Shown: positions 1 through 7,895 of the stretch, piece by piece
Layout: every line of letters begins with the position of its first letter
Position numbering within the stretch: position 1 is the stretch's first letter
Source: Novosphingobium sp. MD-1
GTDB lineage: Bacteria; Pseudomonadota; Alphaproteobacteria; Sphingomonadales; Sphingomonadaceae
NCBI RefSeq assembly: GCF_001014975.1
Contig: NZ_BBXA01000031.1
Span: 1 to 64,000 of the forward strand
Reading direction: 5' to 3'
DNA length: 64,000 nt
Position numbers and translations under genes: made by a program
The notes under the pieces: generated by a model
Told to the model about the DNA's origin: nothing
The model's input: the letters and a program-made list of their open reading frames with translations, nothing else
Database searches by the model: none

Positions 1-1053
1 GCCGGGGGAAGGGCGGAAATCGGCGTCCGGGTCCTCGGCGTTGATGCGCACCTCGATGGCGTGGCCTTCGGGGCGCACCATCGCCTGCGTCAGCCCCAGC
101 GGCTTGCCGGCGGCGACGAGCAACTGCTGCTCCACCAGATCGATGCCGGTGATCGCTTCGGTCACCGGATGCTCGACCTGGATACGCGCGTTGAGTTCGA
201 GGAAGTAGAACGAGAAATCGTCGGCATCGACAAGGAATTCGGCCGTGCCCGCGCCCCGGTATCGCAGATGACGGGCAAGGCGGACCGCCGCGTCCTCGAT
301 CGCCGCGCGCGCGGCTTCGGGCATGGCCGGGGCAGGGGCTTCCTCCACCAGCTTCTGAAACCGCCGCTGGATCGAGCAATCGCGCGTGCCGAGGTGGAGC
401 GCGGTTTGCCCGTCGCCCAGCAGTTGCACTTCAACGTGGCGGCCGCGCGCCACGAAGCGCTCGACATAGACCGCCGGGTTGCCGAATGCCGCTTGCGCCT
501 CGGCGCGGGCCATCGCCAGCGCGCTGTCGAGGTCTTCGGCGCGGTCGACCCGGCGCATGCCCTTGCCGCCACCGCCGGAAACGGCCTTCAGCAGCAGGGG
601 AAAGCCGGTTTCCGCGACACGGGCCTGCACGGCCTCGGCGGTTTCCGCTTCGCCGCCGGGCAGCACGGGCAGGCCGGCTTCCAGCGCCAGCCGGCGCGCG
701 GCGAGCTTGTCGCCCATGCCCTCCAGCGTGGCGATGTCCGGCCCGACGAAGCGCATGCCCGCCTCGGCCACGGCCCGCGCGAACGCGGCGTTCTCCGACA
801 GGAAGCCGTATCCGGGATGGACCGCATCGCACCCCGCATCGCGCGCGGCGGATACCACCCGATCAATCACGAGATAGCTTTGTGACGAAGGCGCCGGCCC
901 GATCACGACCGCCTCGTCGGCAAGGCGGGCGGGCAGCGAAGAAGCGTCCGCTTCGGACACGCCCAGCACCGTGGCGATGCCCATGCGGCGCGCGGTGCGG
1001 ATCACGCGCAGCGCGATCTCGCCGCGATTGGCGATGAACAGCTTGCGGATCAT
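1..1053 (-). CDS. Biotin carboxylase subunit, 3' end outside window
   Basis: ATP-grasp biotin carboxylase, which carboxylates biotin on a carrier protein using ATP and bicarbonate. 351 codons are present; the family is usually about 450-460 residues, so roughly the last 100 are beyond the left edge. The reading begins MIRKLFIANRGEIALR, the classic start of the family, and the ATP-binding glycine loop GGGGKGMR is near residues 160-167. The ATG overlaps the stop of the carrier-protein gene (ATGA), so the two are translationally coupled. Because the housekeeping accA sits elsewhere in the window (32890), this could be a pathway-specific carboxylase (acyl-CoA, ketone or 5-oxoproline related) rather than fatty-acid accC. 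The carboxyltransferase, if any, must lie off the left edge. Confidence 0.93.
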   Translation of the reverse strand, partial: MIRKLFIANRGEIALRVIRTARRMGIATVLGVSEADASSLPARLADEAVVIGPAPSSQSYLVIDRVVSAARDAGCDAVHPGYGFLSENAAFARAVAEAGMRFVGPDIATLEGMGDKLAARRLALEAGLPVLPGGEAETAEAVQARVAETGFPLLLKAVSGGGGKGMRRVDRAEDLDSALAMARAEAQAAFGNPAVYVERFVARGRHVEVQLLGDGQTALHLGTRDCSIQRRFQKLVEEAPAPAMPEAARAAIEDAAVRLARHLRYRGAGTAEFLVDADDFSFYFLELNARIQVEHPVTEAITGIDLVEQQLLVAAGKPLGLTQAMVRPEGHAIEVRINAEDPDADFRPSPG

Positions 1054-1505
1054 GCCAGCCGCACGAGCGCCTGGCCCTTGGCGACCATCGTCGCGTTGGG
1101 CACGATCACTTCGGCGACGACGCCGCTGCGGCCGGCATGAACCGGGTTCATCAGCTTCATCGTCTCGACAATGCCGACCACGGTTTCGGCATTCACGTTG
1201 TCGCCCGGTTGGACGAACGGCGGCGCGCCCGGTTGCGGCGCGTGGTAGAACGTGCCGGGCAGCGGCGCGAGAACGGCGTCCGGGTCGCTTTCGGCGCCGA
1301 CGGTTTCACCGGTGCTAGCCTCACCGGCGCCCGTCGCGCCGGCCCATTGCCATTCCTGGGTGAAGCCGGATTGCGCGCCATCGCCGCGCGCCACGCGCAG
1401 ACGGAAGCGGTTGGTTGCGATATCGACTTCGCGATAGCCGGAGCTTTCGAGGATGGCGACGATCTCGGCGACGTCCTCGGCGGTAAGGGGCAGGTCTTCG
1501 GTCAT
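1050..1505 (-). CDS. Biotin carboxyl carrier protein, AccB-like
   Basis: 151-residue carrier that holds biotin on a lysine and shuttles carboxyl groups between biotin carboxylase and a carboxyltransferase. The C-terminal biotinyl domain has the motif ETMKLMNPV with the biotin lysine at about residue 117; AccB proteins usually have EAMKxMN, so the Thr is a slight variation. The N-terminal 40 residues resemble the AccB helical region, followed by a low-complexity linker rich in Gly, Ala, Thr and Glu. ATGA overlaps join it to the Tm-1-like gene upstream and biotin carboxylase downstream, so all three are one operon. Function as a carrier is clear; the final substrate is not. Confidence 0.9.
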   Translation of the reverse strand: MTEDLPLTAEDVAEIVAILESSGYREVDIATNRFRLRVARGDGAQSGFTQEWQWAGATGAGEASTGETVGAESDPDAVLAPLPGTFYHAPQPGAPPFVQPGDNVNAETVVGIVETMKLMNPVHAGRSGVVAEVIVPNATMVAKGQALVRLA

Positions 1506-2731
1506 TTGGCTTCCAGAAGTTCGCGCGCGGCGGCGATGATGGCGTCGGCAAACGCTTCGTCGTTGAAATGCGCGTCGATGACGGTGACGGGCGCGCTGGC
1601 CGGCATCACCTGTTGCAGATATTCGGCGAACGGCGCGGGCACCGTGGTGTCCATCAGGTGCCCGCTGGTGCTGTCGTGGCTGGAGAAGCCGCCCAGCGGG
1701 GTGAACACGCGCACTGGTCCCTTCGCCTCGCGCACGTTGGCGGCAAGATGATCCGCCACCTTGCGCAAATCCTCCAGCTTGGTCCGGACGGCGGTGAGTT
1801 GCGGGTTGTGCTCGTGATAGCGCCGGTCGGGGAACTGCACGCGCGAAACGTCGATCGGGCCGCCGATAATGAAATCGGCGTTGCCCGGCGCGATGATCGT
1901 GGGAATGCCCTTGCGCAGGGCGGGGCGGCCGCGATCGGGGCCGGTGTCGGCAAGGCCGCCGAACAGGTGGTCAATGATCTCGGTGACCGAAAGGTCGAGC
2001 ACCAGCGCCACGTCCTTGTCCTGCGCCAGCGCATCGAGCGTGGGGCCGCCCGCACCCGAGGAATGGAACACCATGACTTCGCAGCCATCGGCTTCCAGCG
2101 CCTGGCGGATGCGGCGCGTGCCCGCTTCGGTGGTGCCCAGCGTGGTCATCAGCACCAGCGGGCGCTCCGGCCCCTTGTCGCGGTCATAGCCCTTGGCCAT
2201 GCCGGCCACGGCGAAGGCGGCGTTGCGGAACACGTCGCGGCTGATCGTGTTGATGCCGGCGATATCGGTCACCGCGTTCATCATCGCGATGTCCTTCACA
2301 CCCATGTAAGGCTTGGTGAAGCCCGAGGCCATCGTCGAGACGATCAGCTTGGGCAGGCCATAGGGAAAGCTCTGCATCAGGGCGCCGGCCAGCGCCGACC
2401 CCATCGAACCGCCGATGGCGAGAATGCCCGAGATCGGGTCCTTCGCATCCCAGGCATGAGCGGCGGCGACCGCGCCGCGTATCATCGCGTCCTGGCAATG
2501 CCCTTCGTGGCCCAGTCCGCGCACCGCCTCGATCGTGGTGCCGGCGGCGGCGGCCACATCTTCGGGTGAAATCTCCGCACCGCCCAGGGTGCGCCGTACG
2601 CTGGGGTCGAGATGGACCACGCGCACGCCTGCTTCTTCCAGCGCCGCCCGCGCGAAGCGGGCTTCCTCTTCCTTGGTATCCTGCGTGATAATCAGCAGGA
2701 CGCTTGGCTTGTTGTCCATCTTGCCGTCCAT
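1502..2731 (-). CDS. Tm-1-like / UPF0261 family ATP-binding protein
   Basis: About 409 residues, the usual length for bacterial Tm-1-like (UPF0261) proteins, named after the tomato Tm-1 virus-resistance protein. No enzymatic reaction is firmly established for the bacterial members. The N-terminus (VLLIITQDTKEEEARFA) and the glycine-rich GILAIGGSMGSALAGALM segment are recognisable, with a second domain starting near the PLVLMTTLGTTEAG stretch. I chose the ATG at 2731; an in-frame ATG at 2719 gives a protein four residues shorter, and longer readings would run into the divergent IclR gene. It is the first gene of the operon with the biotin carrier and carboxylase, which suggests a joint role in activating or carboxylating a carbon source. 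Confidence 0.8.
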   Translation of the reverse strand: MDGKMDNKPSVLLIITQDTKEEEARFARAALEEAGVRVVHLDPSVRRTLGGAEISPEDVAAAAGTTIEAVRGLGHEGHCQDAMIRGAVAAAHAWDAKDPISGILAIGGSMGSALAGALMQSFPYGLPKLIVSTMASGFTKPYMGVKDIAMMNAVTDIAGINTISRDVFRNAAFAVAGMAKGYDRDKGPERPLVLMTTLGTTEAGTRRIRQALEADGCEVMVFHSSGAGGPTLDALAQDKDVALVLDLSVTEIIDHLFGGLADTGPDRGRPALRKGIPTIIAPGNADFIIGGPIDVSRVQFPDRRYHEHNPQLTAVRTKLEDLRKVADHLAANVREAKGPVRVFTPLGGFSSHDSTSGHLMDTTVPAPFAEYLQQVMPASAPVTVIDAHFNDEAFADAIIAAARELLEAK

Positions 2732-2831
2732 TGTGGCCCCCAGGGGCGTGTCTCCCGCCTTAAAGCTGCGACAGCGCGATTGACTTTGCACGATGGTTTG
2801 GCGACTTTGCGTTGCATAAGGTGAAACGGGG
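2732..2831. promoter_or_regulatory. Divergent promoter region with GACTTTGC direct repeat
   Basis: The 100 bp between the Tm-1-like operon (leftward) and the IclR gene (rightward). The octamer GACTTTGC occurs at 2782-2789 and again at 2803-2810, exactly 21 bp apart, about two helical turns, so a regulator could contact both on one DNA face. The divergent IclR protein is the natural candidate. The repeat is seen directly; its role is inferred. Confidence 0.4.
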
Positions 2832-3635
2832 ATGATGCTGGAACGGAAGGTCAAGACCGTCCGCGCGCTTGAACGCGGGCTGGACGTGCTGCTCGAAGTG
2901 CAGGCGCGCAAAGCGGCCAGCCTGCACGAATTGCACCAGGCGCTTGGCTTGCCCAAGGCCACCTTGCTGCGCATGCTGATGACGCTGGGCCGCAAGGGAC
3001 TGATCTGGCAGCGCCTTGCCGATGGTGCCTATCTGCCGCACGCCTATGCCTCGACGGCAGCCCCGGTCGCTTCGGCGGAGCGCATCGCCGAAGTCGCCTC
3101 GCAGCACATGAAGGCGCTCAGCACGCGGATCGCCTGGCCTTCGGTCCTGGCCGTGCCGCGGCTCGATCACATGGAGATCATCGAGACCAACGGGCCGCTG
3201 TTCCGACTCGATTCGGCGGTGCTGGGGCCGGTGGGGGTAAAGCTGTCCTATATCCACACCGCGACGGGCCGGGCCTATCTGGCGGCGTGCGGCGAGGCCG
3301 AGCGCGAGGCGATCATCGCTCGGCTCCGACCGAAGGAAACGAGCGAGGGAACCGAGGAAGACTTGCGCCAGATCCTGCAGCAGACGCGCCAACGCGGCCA
3401 TGCCTCGCGTGAGCCGCTGCATCCGTGGCCCGACCGGTCGCGGCAACTGGTGCTGCGCGATGGCCGCCGGTCCATGGCCGTGCCGATCATTGTCGAAGGC
3501 ACGCCTGTCGCGGCGATCAACGTGACGTGGCCCGCGCGGCGGGGAGCGGAAGAGGTGGTAATCGCACGCAATCTCGAAGCGTTGCGCCGGACCGCGCGGA
3601 TCATCGGGCTAGAGATCGAAGGGAAGGACAAATAA
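2832..3635 (+). CDS. IclR family transcriptional regulator
   Basis: 267 residues, standard IclR size. An N-terminal winged helix-turn-helix (about residues 5-65, with LHELHQALGLPKATLLRMLM) is followed by the C-terminal effector-binding domain that senses small organic acids or aromatics. IclR proteins commonly control aromatic and acid catabolic operons located next to them. It is divergent from the carboxylase operon and begins the catabolic island, so it may control both. Two adjacent ATGs (2832 and 2835) are possible; upstream GGTGAAACGGGG gives only a modest ribosome site. Confidence 0.92.
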   Translation: MMLERKVKTVRALERGLDVLLEVQARKAASLHELHQALGLPKATLLRMLMTLGRKGLIWQRLADGAYLPHAYASTAAPVASAERIAEVASQHMKALSTRIAWPSVLAVPRLDHMEIIETNGPLFRLDSAVLGPVGVKLSYIHTATGRAYLAACGEAEREAIIARLRPKETSEGTEEDLRQILQQTRQRGHASREPLHPWPDRSRQLVLRDGRRSMAVPIIVEGTPVAAINVTWPARRGAEEVVIARNLEALRRTARIIGLEIEGKDK

Positions 3636-3721
3636 GTTTCGTACAGTGAAATCCGTTTGCGTTGCTGATTAATTACGCCAGCCGCTTCGGCGAGACTGCT
3701 TGGCGGGAGAGGAAAGGCACG

Positions 3722-4735
3722 ATGCGGCAGTGGGTGATCGAAAAGGGGTCTTCTTCGCTTGACGGGCTGAAGCTCGTCGAGGCGGAAAAGCCCGTCCCCG
3801 GGCCGGGTGAAGTGCTGGTTCGGGTCAGGGCCTGTTCGCTGAATTATCGCGACCAGATCATCCCGCTGGGACTGTACATGGGCGGAGCGGTCGATCGCGA
3901 CACGGTTCCCCTGTCCGATGGCGCGGGCGAGGTCGAGGCGGTGGGTGCCGGCGTGACGAGCGTTCGCGTCGGCGATCGCGTGGCCGGCACGTTTTTCCAG
4001 AACTGGGTCGATGGCCCGCCCAATCCGCAGGCAGGCCCGGCGCTTGGCGCTCCGCCGGCAACGGGCATGTTGCAGGACTACGTGGTCCTGTCCGAACGGG
4101 GCGTGGTGCCGCTGGCGGAAAGCCTGGGCTTCGAGGAGGCGGCCTGCCTGCCCTGCGCCGGTGTGACCGCGTGGAACGCGCTGATGGAAGGGCCGCGTCC
4201 GGTGCAGGCCGGTGAAAGCGTGCTGGTGTTGGGTACCGGAGGCGTATCGCTGCTGGCGCTCCAGATCGCCAAGGCAGCCGGCGCGCGCGTGATCGCCACC
4301 TCGTCCTCCGACGAGAAGCTGGATCGGGTCCGCGCGCTGGGTGCAACCGAAGGGATCAATTACCGCGCGGTGCCCGCGTGGGGCGCGGAAGCAGCGCGGC
4401 TGGCGGGTGGCGGTGTCAATCACGTCGTCGAGGTCGGTGGCGCGGGCACGCTGGCGCAGAGCATACAGGCAGTGGGTTTCGCGGGCGAGATAGCGCTGAT
4501 CGGCGTGCTGACGCGCGAAGGCGATACCAGTCCGCACGGGCTGATGTTCAAGGGCGCCACGCTGCGCGGAATTTTCGTGGGATCGCGCGGCATGGCGCAA
4601 CGGCTCAACGCCTTTGTCGACAAGCACGCGATCAAGCCGGTGATCGACCGGACGTTCCCGATCGAACAGGCGCGCGATGCCTGGAACTATCAGGGATCGG
4701 CCAGCCTGTTCGGCAAGGTCGTGATTACGCTCTGA
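3722..4735 (+). CDS. Zinc-independent MDR oxidoreductase (quinone reductase / alcohol dehydrogenase-like)
   Basis: 337-residue medium-chain dehydrogenase/reductase. The N-terminal catalytic fold (VLVRVRACSLNYRDQIIPLG) is followed by the NAD(P)-binding Rossmann domain with VLGTGGVSLLALQIAKAAGA. The cysteine cluster of the structural zinc site is missing, so it belongs with the quinone-oxidoreductase-like branch (COG0604) rather than true zinc alcohol dehydrogenases. The ATG at 3722 is preceded by GAGAGGAAAGG, a strong ribosome site; an upstream reading from 3662 has no such support. A CCACCG-N10-CGGTGG inverted repeat (4756-4777) just past the stop could end the transcript. Substrate unknown; likely an enone, aldehyde or quinone in the island's pathway. 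Confidence 0.88.
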   Translation: MRQWVIEKGSSSLDGLKLVEAEKPVPGPGEVLVRVRACSLNYRDQIIPLGLYMGGAVDRDTVPLSDGAGEVEAVGAGVTSVRVGDRVAGTFFQNWVDGPPNPQAGPALGAPPATGMLQDYVVLSERGVVPLAESLGFEEAACLPCAGVTAWNALMEGPRPVQAGESVLVLGTGGVSLLALQIAKAAGARVIATSSSDEKLDRVRALGATEGINYRAVPAWGAEAARLAGGGVNHVVEVGGAGTLAQSIQAVGFAGEIALIGVLTREGDTSPHGLMFKGATLRGIFVGSRGMAQRLNAFVDKHAIKPVIDRTFPIEQARDAWNYQGSASLFGKVVITL

Positions 4736-4845
4736 ACGGGCGCTGACGCTGCGGACCACCGCCGGGAAAGACGGTGGCCGCGACAGGGACGAGGGACGGG
4801 TGTTCCGCCGGTGATCCGGTGGAATCGCCCGTGCATGAAGGAAGC

Positions 4846-5394
4846 ATGGGCATGACGAAACTAGGGTTCGGACAGCCATTCGGCGGGATCATGCAGACGG
4901 CGTTCGTCGTCGCGGACATCCGCGCGTCGATCGATCATTTCATACGCGATTGCGGGGCTGGCCCATTCTTCCTGCTCGACCATTTTCTGGCGCCGGACCA
5001 GTTCTACCGGGGCGAGCCCTCGCGCGCCGATGTCACCATAGCGATGGGCTTTGCCGGGCATATGCAGATCGAGCTGATCCAGCCGCTCGACGATCATCCC
5101 TCGGTCTATCGCGAGACGATCGAGGAGCGGGGCTATGGCTTCCATCATTTTGGTATCGCCTGCGCCGATGTGGACGCGGAGCTGCCGGGATACCTCGAAC
5201 GCGCCTATCGCCTGGCCTTCCGTGCCGCAGTGCCCACCGGGGGCGCTGTCGCCTATCTGGAAGGCGGAGACGCGGCCGCGCCGGGGTTTCTCGAGCTGAT
5301 CCCGGCAACGCCGGGCATGGACGAGCATTTCACGCGGTTCTGGAAAGCCTCTTTGGACTGGGACGGCGCCGATCCGGTGCGCCCGTTCCTCTGA
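4846..5394 (+). CDS. VOC (vicinal oxygen chelate) / glyoxalase_4-like protein
   Basis: About 182 residues with the paired beta-alpha-beta-beta-beta units of the VOC superfamily, starting IMQTAFVVADIRASIDHF. This branch (glyoxalase_4) includes methylmalonyl-CoA epimerase-like proteins and ring-cleavage-associated enzymes; metal-binding residues are plausible at GYGFHHFGIAC and the FLEL strand. AAGGA at 4838-4842 supports the start at 4846, though the ATG six bases later is also possible. It lies between the MDR gene and the MFS transporter in the same direction. The reaction cannot be read from sequence. Confidence 0.85.
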   Translation: MGMTKLGFGQPFGGIMQTAFVVADIRASIDHFIRDCGAGPFFLLDHFLAPDQFYRGEPSRADVTIAMGFAGHMQIELIQPLDDHPSVYRETIEERGYGFHHFGIACADVDAELPGYLERAYRLAFRAAVPTGGAVAYLEGGDAAAPGFLELIPATPGMDEHFTRFWKASLDWDGADPVRPFL

Positions 5395-5522
5395 GGATGC
5401 CGGGCATGAACTTGCGCGCTGATCCTGATGGTCTGCGCGCCAATGCAAGAGAGGAGAGGGCACGCGGCCTAACAGGAAAGGGAAATTGGCGTGATTGCCG
5501 GATAAGAGAACGGGAGAACAGC

Positions 5523-6800
5523 ATGCGCGACGGCCAGATGAACGATGCCGGGAAGGCGGCCGCTGGAACGGTGGCTGGAGGGGGATACCAGGTCTGGGTC
5601 ACCGCGCTGCTCAGCCTGAATTTCGGCATCCTGTTTTTCGACCGCAACGCGCTCAACTTCCTGATGCCGTTCGTGCAGCCGGACCTGCACCTGTCGAACA
5701 CGCAGGTCGGCATGTTCAGCTCGGCGCTCTCGCTCACCTGGGCGCTTTCGGGCCTCGCGGTCGGCCGCATTTCCGACCGGCTCGGTTCGCGCAAGCCGGT
5801 GGTCGTGGTCGCGACGCTGGCGTTCTGCTTGTGCTCGTTCGTTTCGGGTATGGCGTCCTCGTTCATGATGCTGCTGGGTGCGCGCCTGCTGATGGGCGCG
5901 GCCGAAGGCGGGGTGATGCCGGTCAGCCATTCGATGATCGTCAGCGAAGTGGCGCCCGAACGGCGCGGGCTGGCGATGGGCGTGGCGCAGAACCTTGGTT
6001 CCAACCTGCTGGGATCGGGCCTCGCGCCGATCCTGCTCGTCCCCGTGGCGATGGCGGTGGGCTGGCGCGGCGGGTTCTATCTCGCCGCCGCGCCCGGCCT
6101 GATCACCGCCGCGCTGATCTGGTTCACGCTGCGCGAACCGCCGGCGCCCGCGGACGATGGCGATCATCCCCGCGTCACGCTGCGCGAGGCGTTCGCGCAC
6201 CGCAACGTGGTGCTGAGCGCAGTGATCTCGGTGCTGCTGGTCTCCTACCTTGTCGTGTGCTGGGCGTTCATGCCGCTGTTCCTAACCAAGCATCGCGGGT
6301 TCGCGCCCGAGACGATGAGCTGGCTGATGGCCACGCTGGGCATTTCCGCCGGGATCGGCAGCTTCGTGGTGCCGGCGATTTCCGATGCCATCGGCCGCCG
6401 TCCGGTAATGATCTTCTTCGCCTTTCTGGGCGTGATCCTGCCTCTGGGTGGACTGTATTACAACGGATCGCCCTGGGTCCTGGCCGCGATCTTCTTCTTC
6501 GGGTGGGGGCTGAACGGCCTGTTCCCGATGTTCATGGCGACGATCCCTTCGGAATCGGTCGACCCGCGCCTTACCGCCACGCTGACCGGCGTGGTCATGG
6601 GCACGGGCGAGGTTCTGGGCGGCGTGCTGAGCCCTTTCCTGGCCGGCACGCTGGCCGACGGGTGGGGCCTTTCGGCGCCGCTGTGGCTGATGCTTGTCCT
6701 GACCATCCTTGCGGGCCTGTGCGCGCTGGGGCTGGTCGAATCCGCGCCGCGCATCGTCGCGCGGCGCAGCGGCGCCGTCGGTGCGGCGGCTTTGACCTGA
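5523..6800 (+). CDS. MFS transporter
   Basis: 425-residue inner-membrane transporter of the major facilitator superfamily with about 12 hydrophobic segments. The loop 2-3 signature is visible as GRISDRLGSRKPV and its counterpart in the second half as ISDAIGRRPVMIF. The first helix carries FDRNALNFLMP, as in the anion:cation symporter-like and aromatic-acid MFS carriers (ACS and AAHS type). The start at 5523 follows GAGAACGGGAGAA. Together with the TonB receptor downstream it could complete uptake of the island's substrate across both membranes. The substrate is inferred only from context. Confidence 0.9.
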   Translation: MRDGQMNDAGKAAAGTVAGGGYQVWVTALLSLNFGILFFDRNALNFLMPFVQPDLHLSNTQVGMFSSALSLTWALSGLAVGRISDRLGSRKPVVVVATLAFCLCSFVSGMASSFMMLLGARLLMGAAEGGVMPVSHSMIVSEVAPERRGLAMGVAQNLGSNLLGSGLAPILLVPVAMAVGWRGGFYLAAAPGLITAALIWFTLREPPAPADDGDHPRVTLREAFAHRNVVLSAVISVLLVSYLVVCWAFMPLFLTKHRGFAPETMSWLMATLGISAGIGSFVVPAISDAIGRRPVMIFFAFLGVILPLGGLYYNGSPWVLAAIFFFGWGLNGLFPMFMATIPSESVDPRLTATLTGVVMGTGEVLGGVLSPFLAGTLADGWGLSAPLWLMLVLTILAGLCALGLVESAPRIVARRSGAVGAAALT

Positions 6801-6812
6801 ACGGAGGGGGCG

Positions 6813-7745
6813 ATGGGGGCAATCGAGAAGTTCGCGACAACGGGCATCGCACCCACGCAGCGGTTGCGGTACTGGAACGATCTTGTCGACCGGATCTACA
6901 CGGGCACGTTCGTCAACACCCCCGGCGAGGAGTTCCGGGGGGAGATGTGGAGCTGGAACGTCGGCGACCTCGCCATGATCCGCCCGCGTTCGACCCAGTC
7001 CTTCGTCGGCCGGCGCGGTACCGACAGCGCCGAGGAGCGGGTGATCCTGCACCTGCAATGCCGGGGCAAGAGCCGCCACATGCAGGACGGGGGGGAAAGT
7101 CTTCTCCAGCCCGGCGATTTCGTACTGGGGTCGGCACACCGGCCCTATTCGATCGAGCTGACCGGCCACGAGTTGCTGGTGGTGGAATTTCCCCGCGCGC
7201 CGCTGGTCGAGCGCTTTCCGGGGCTAGACGATCTGATGCGGCAAAGGTTGCATGGTGGCACCCCCGGGGGACGCGTGTTCCACGATTTCCTGCTGTCGCT
7301 GTGGCAGCTTGGCGATCAGAGCCAGCAGGACCCGGAATGGGAACGCGGCGTCACCTCGGTGTTCTATGATCTGTTCGCTCTCGCGATGCGGGGGGCTAAG
7401 CGGCCGGCCGAGGATCGCGCCAACGATCACGTCCTGCGGGAGCGCGTGCTGTCGGTCGTGGAAGCCAGCCTGGGCGACCCGGCGCTGCGCACGGTGATGC
7501 TGGCGCAGGTCTGCAACACTTCGGTCCGCACGATCCAGAACCTGTTCGCGGGGATGGGCACCACGCCCACCGCCTACATTCTCGAACGCCGCCTGCGCCG
7601 CGCCGCGGACCGGCTGGTCTCCACGCCGGATGCCAGCATCACCGACATCGCCTTCGAGCTGGGGTTCAACGACAGCGCCTATTTCGCGCGCTGCTTCCGC
7701 CAGCACTTCGGCGTCGCGCCGCGCGATTGGAGGGCAGCGCGCTGA
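6813..7745 (+). CDS. AraC family transcriptional regulator
   Basis: 310 residues. The N-terminal half is an AraC-binding-like ligand domain of the FeaR/NahR-adjacent type (starting TQRLRYWNDLVDRIY). The C-terminal about 100 residues hold two helix-turn-helix units, including TSVRTIQNLFAGMGTTPTAY and the hallmark second unit ITDIAFELGFNDSAYFARCF. It starts 12 bp after the MFS stop with GGAGGGGGCG as ribosome site and is followed by the TonB-receptor promoter region, where a palindrome is found. It is a likely activator of the downstream receptor-cupin-Rieske operon. Confidence 0.92.
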   Translation: MGAIEKFATTGIAPTQRLRYWNDLVDRIYTGTFVNTPGEEFRGEMWSWNVGDLAMIRPRSTQSFVGRRGTDSAEERVILHLQCRGKSRHMQDGGESLLQPGDFVLGSAHRPYSIELTGHELLVVEFPRAPLVERFPGLDDLMRQRLHGGTPGGRVFHDFLLSLWQLGDQSQQDPEWERGVTSVFYDLFALAMRGAKRPAEDRANDHVLRERVLSVVEASLGDPALRTVMLAQVCNTSVRTIQNLFAGMGTTPTAYILERRLRRAADRLVSTPDASITDIAFELGFNDSAYFARCFRQHFGVAPRDWRAAR

Positions 7746-7826
7746 GACGTGCGTGAAGGATTTGCGTTTCCGTCCTGATCGCCCTGCGCACCAGTGCAAG
7801 CAGGCGAATGAGGGAGGGGTTACAGA

Positions 7827-7842
7827 ACACTGCCAACAGTGT
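7827..7842. promoter_or_regulatory. Candidate operator, ACACTG-CCAA-CAGTGT palindrome
   Basis: A perfect 6-bp inverted repeat, ACACTG and CAGTGT separated by CCAA, 53 bp before the TonB-receptor start codon in the 150-bp gap after the AraC gene. It could be a dimeric regulator's operator or a small leader hairpin. AraC proteins more often use direct repeats, so the IclR protein or another factor is equally possible. Confidence 0.35.
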
Positions 7843-7895
7843 CCGCGTTTTGCGCGGTAGCACCAGATAACGGACTTTTGGGAGAGGAGAAGAGC

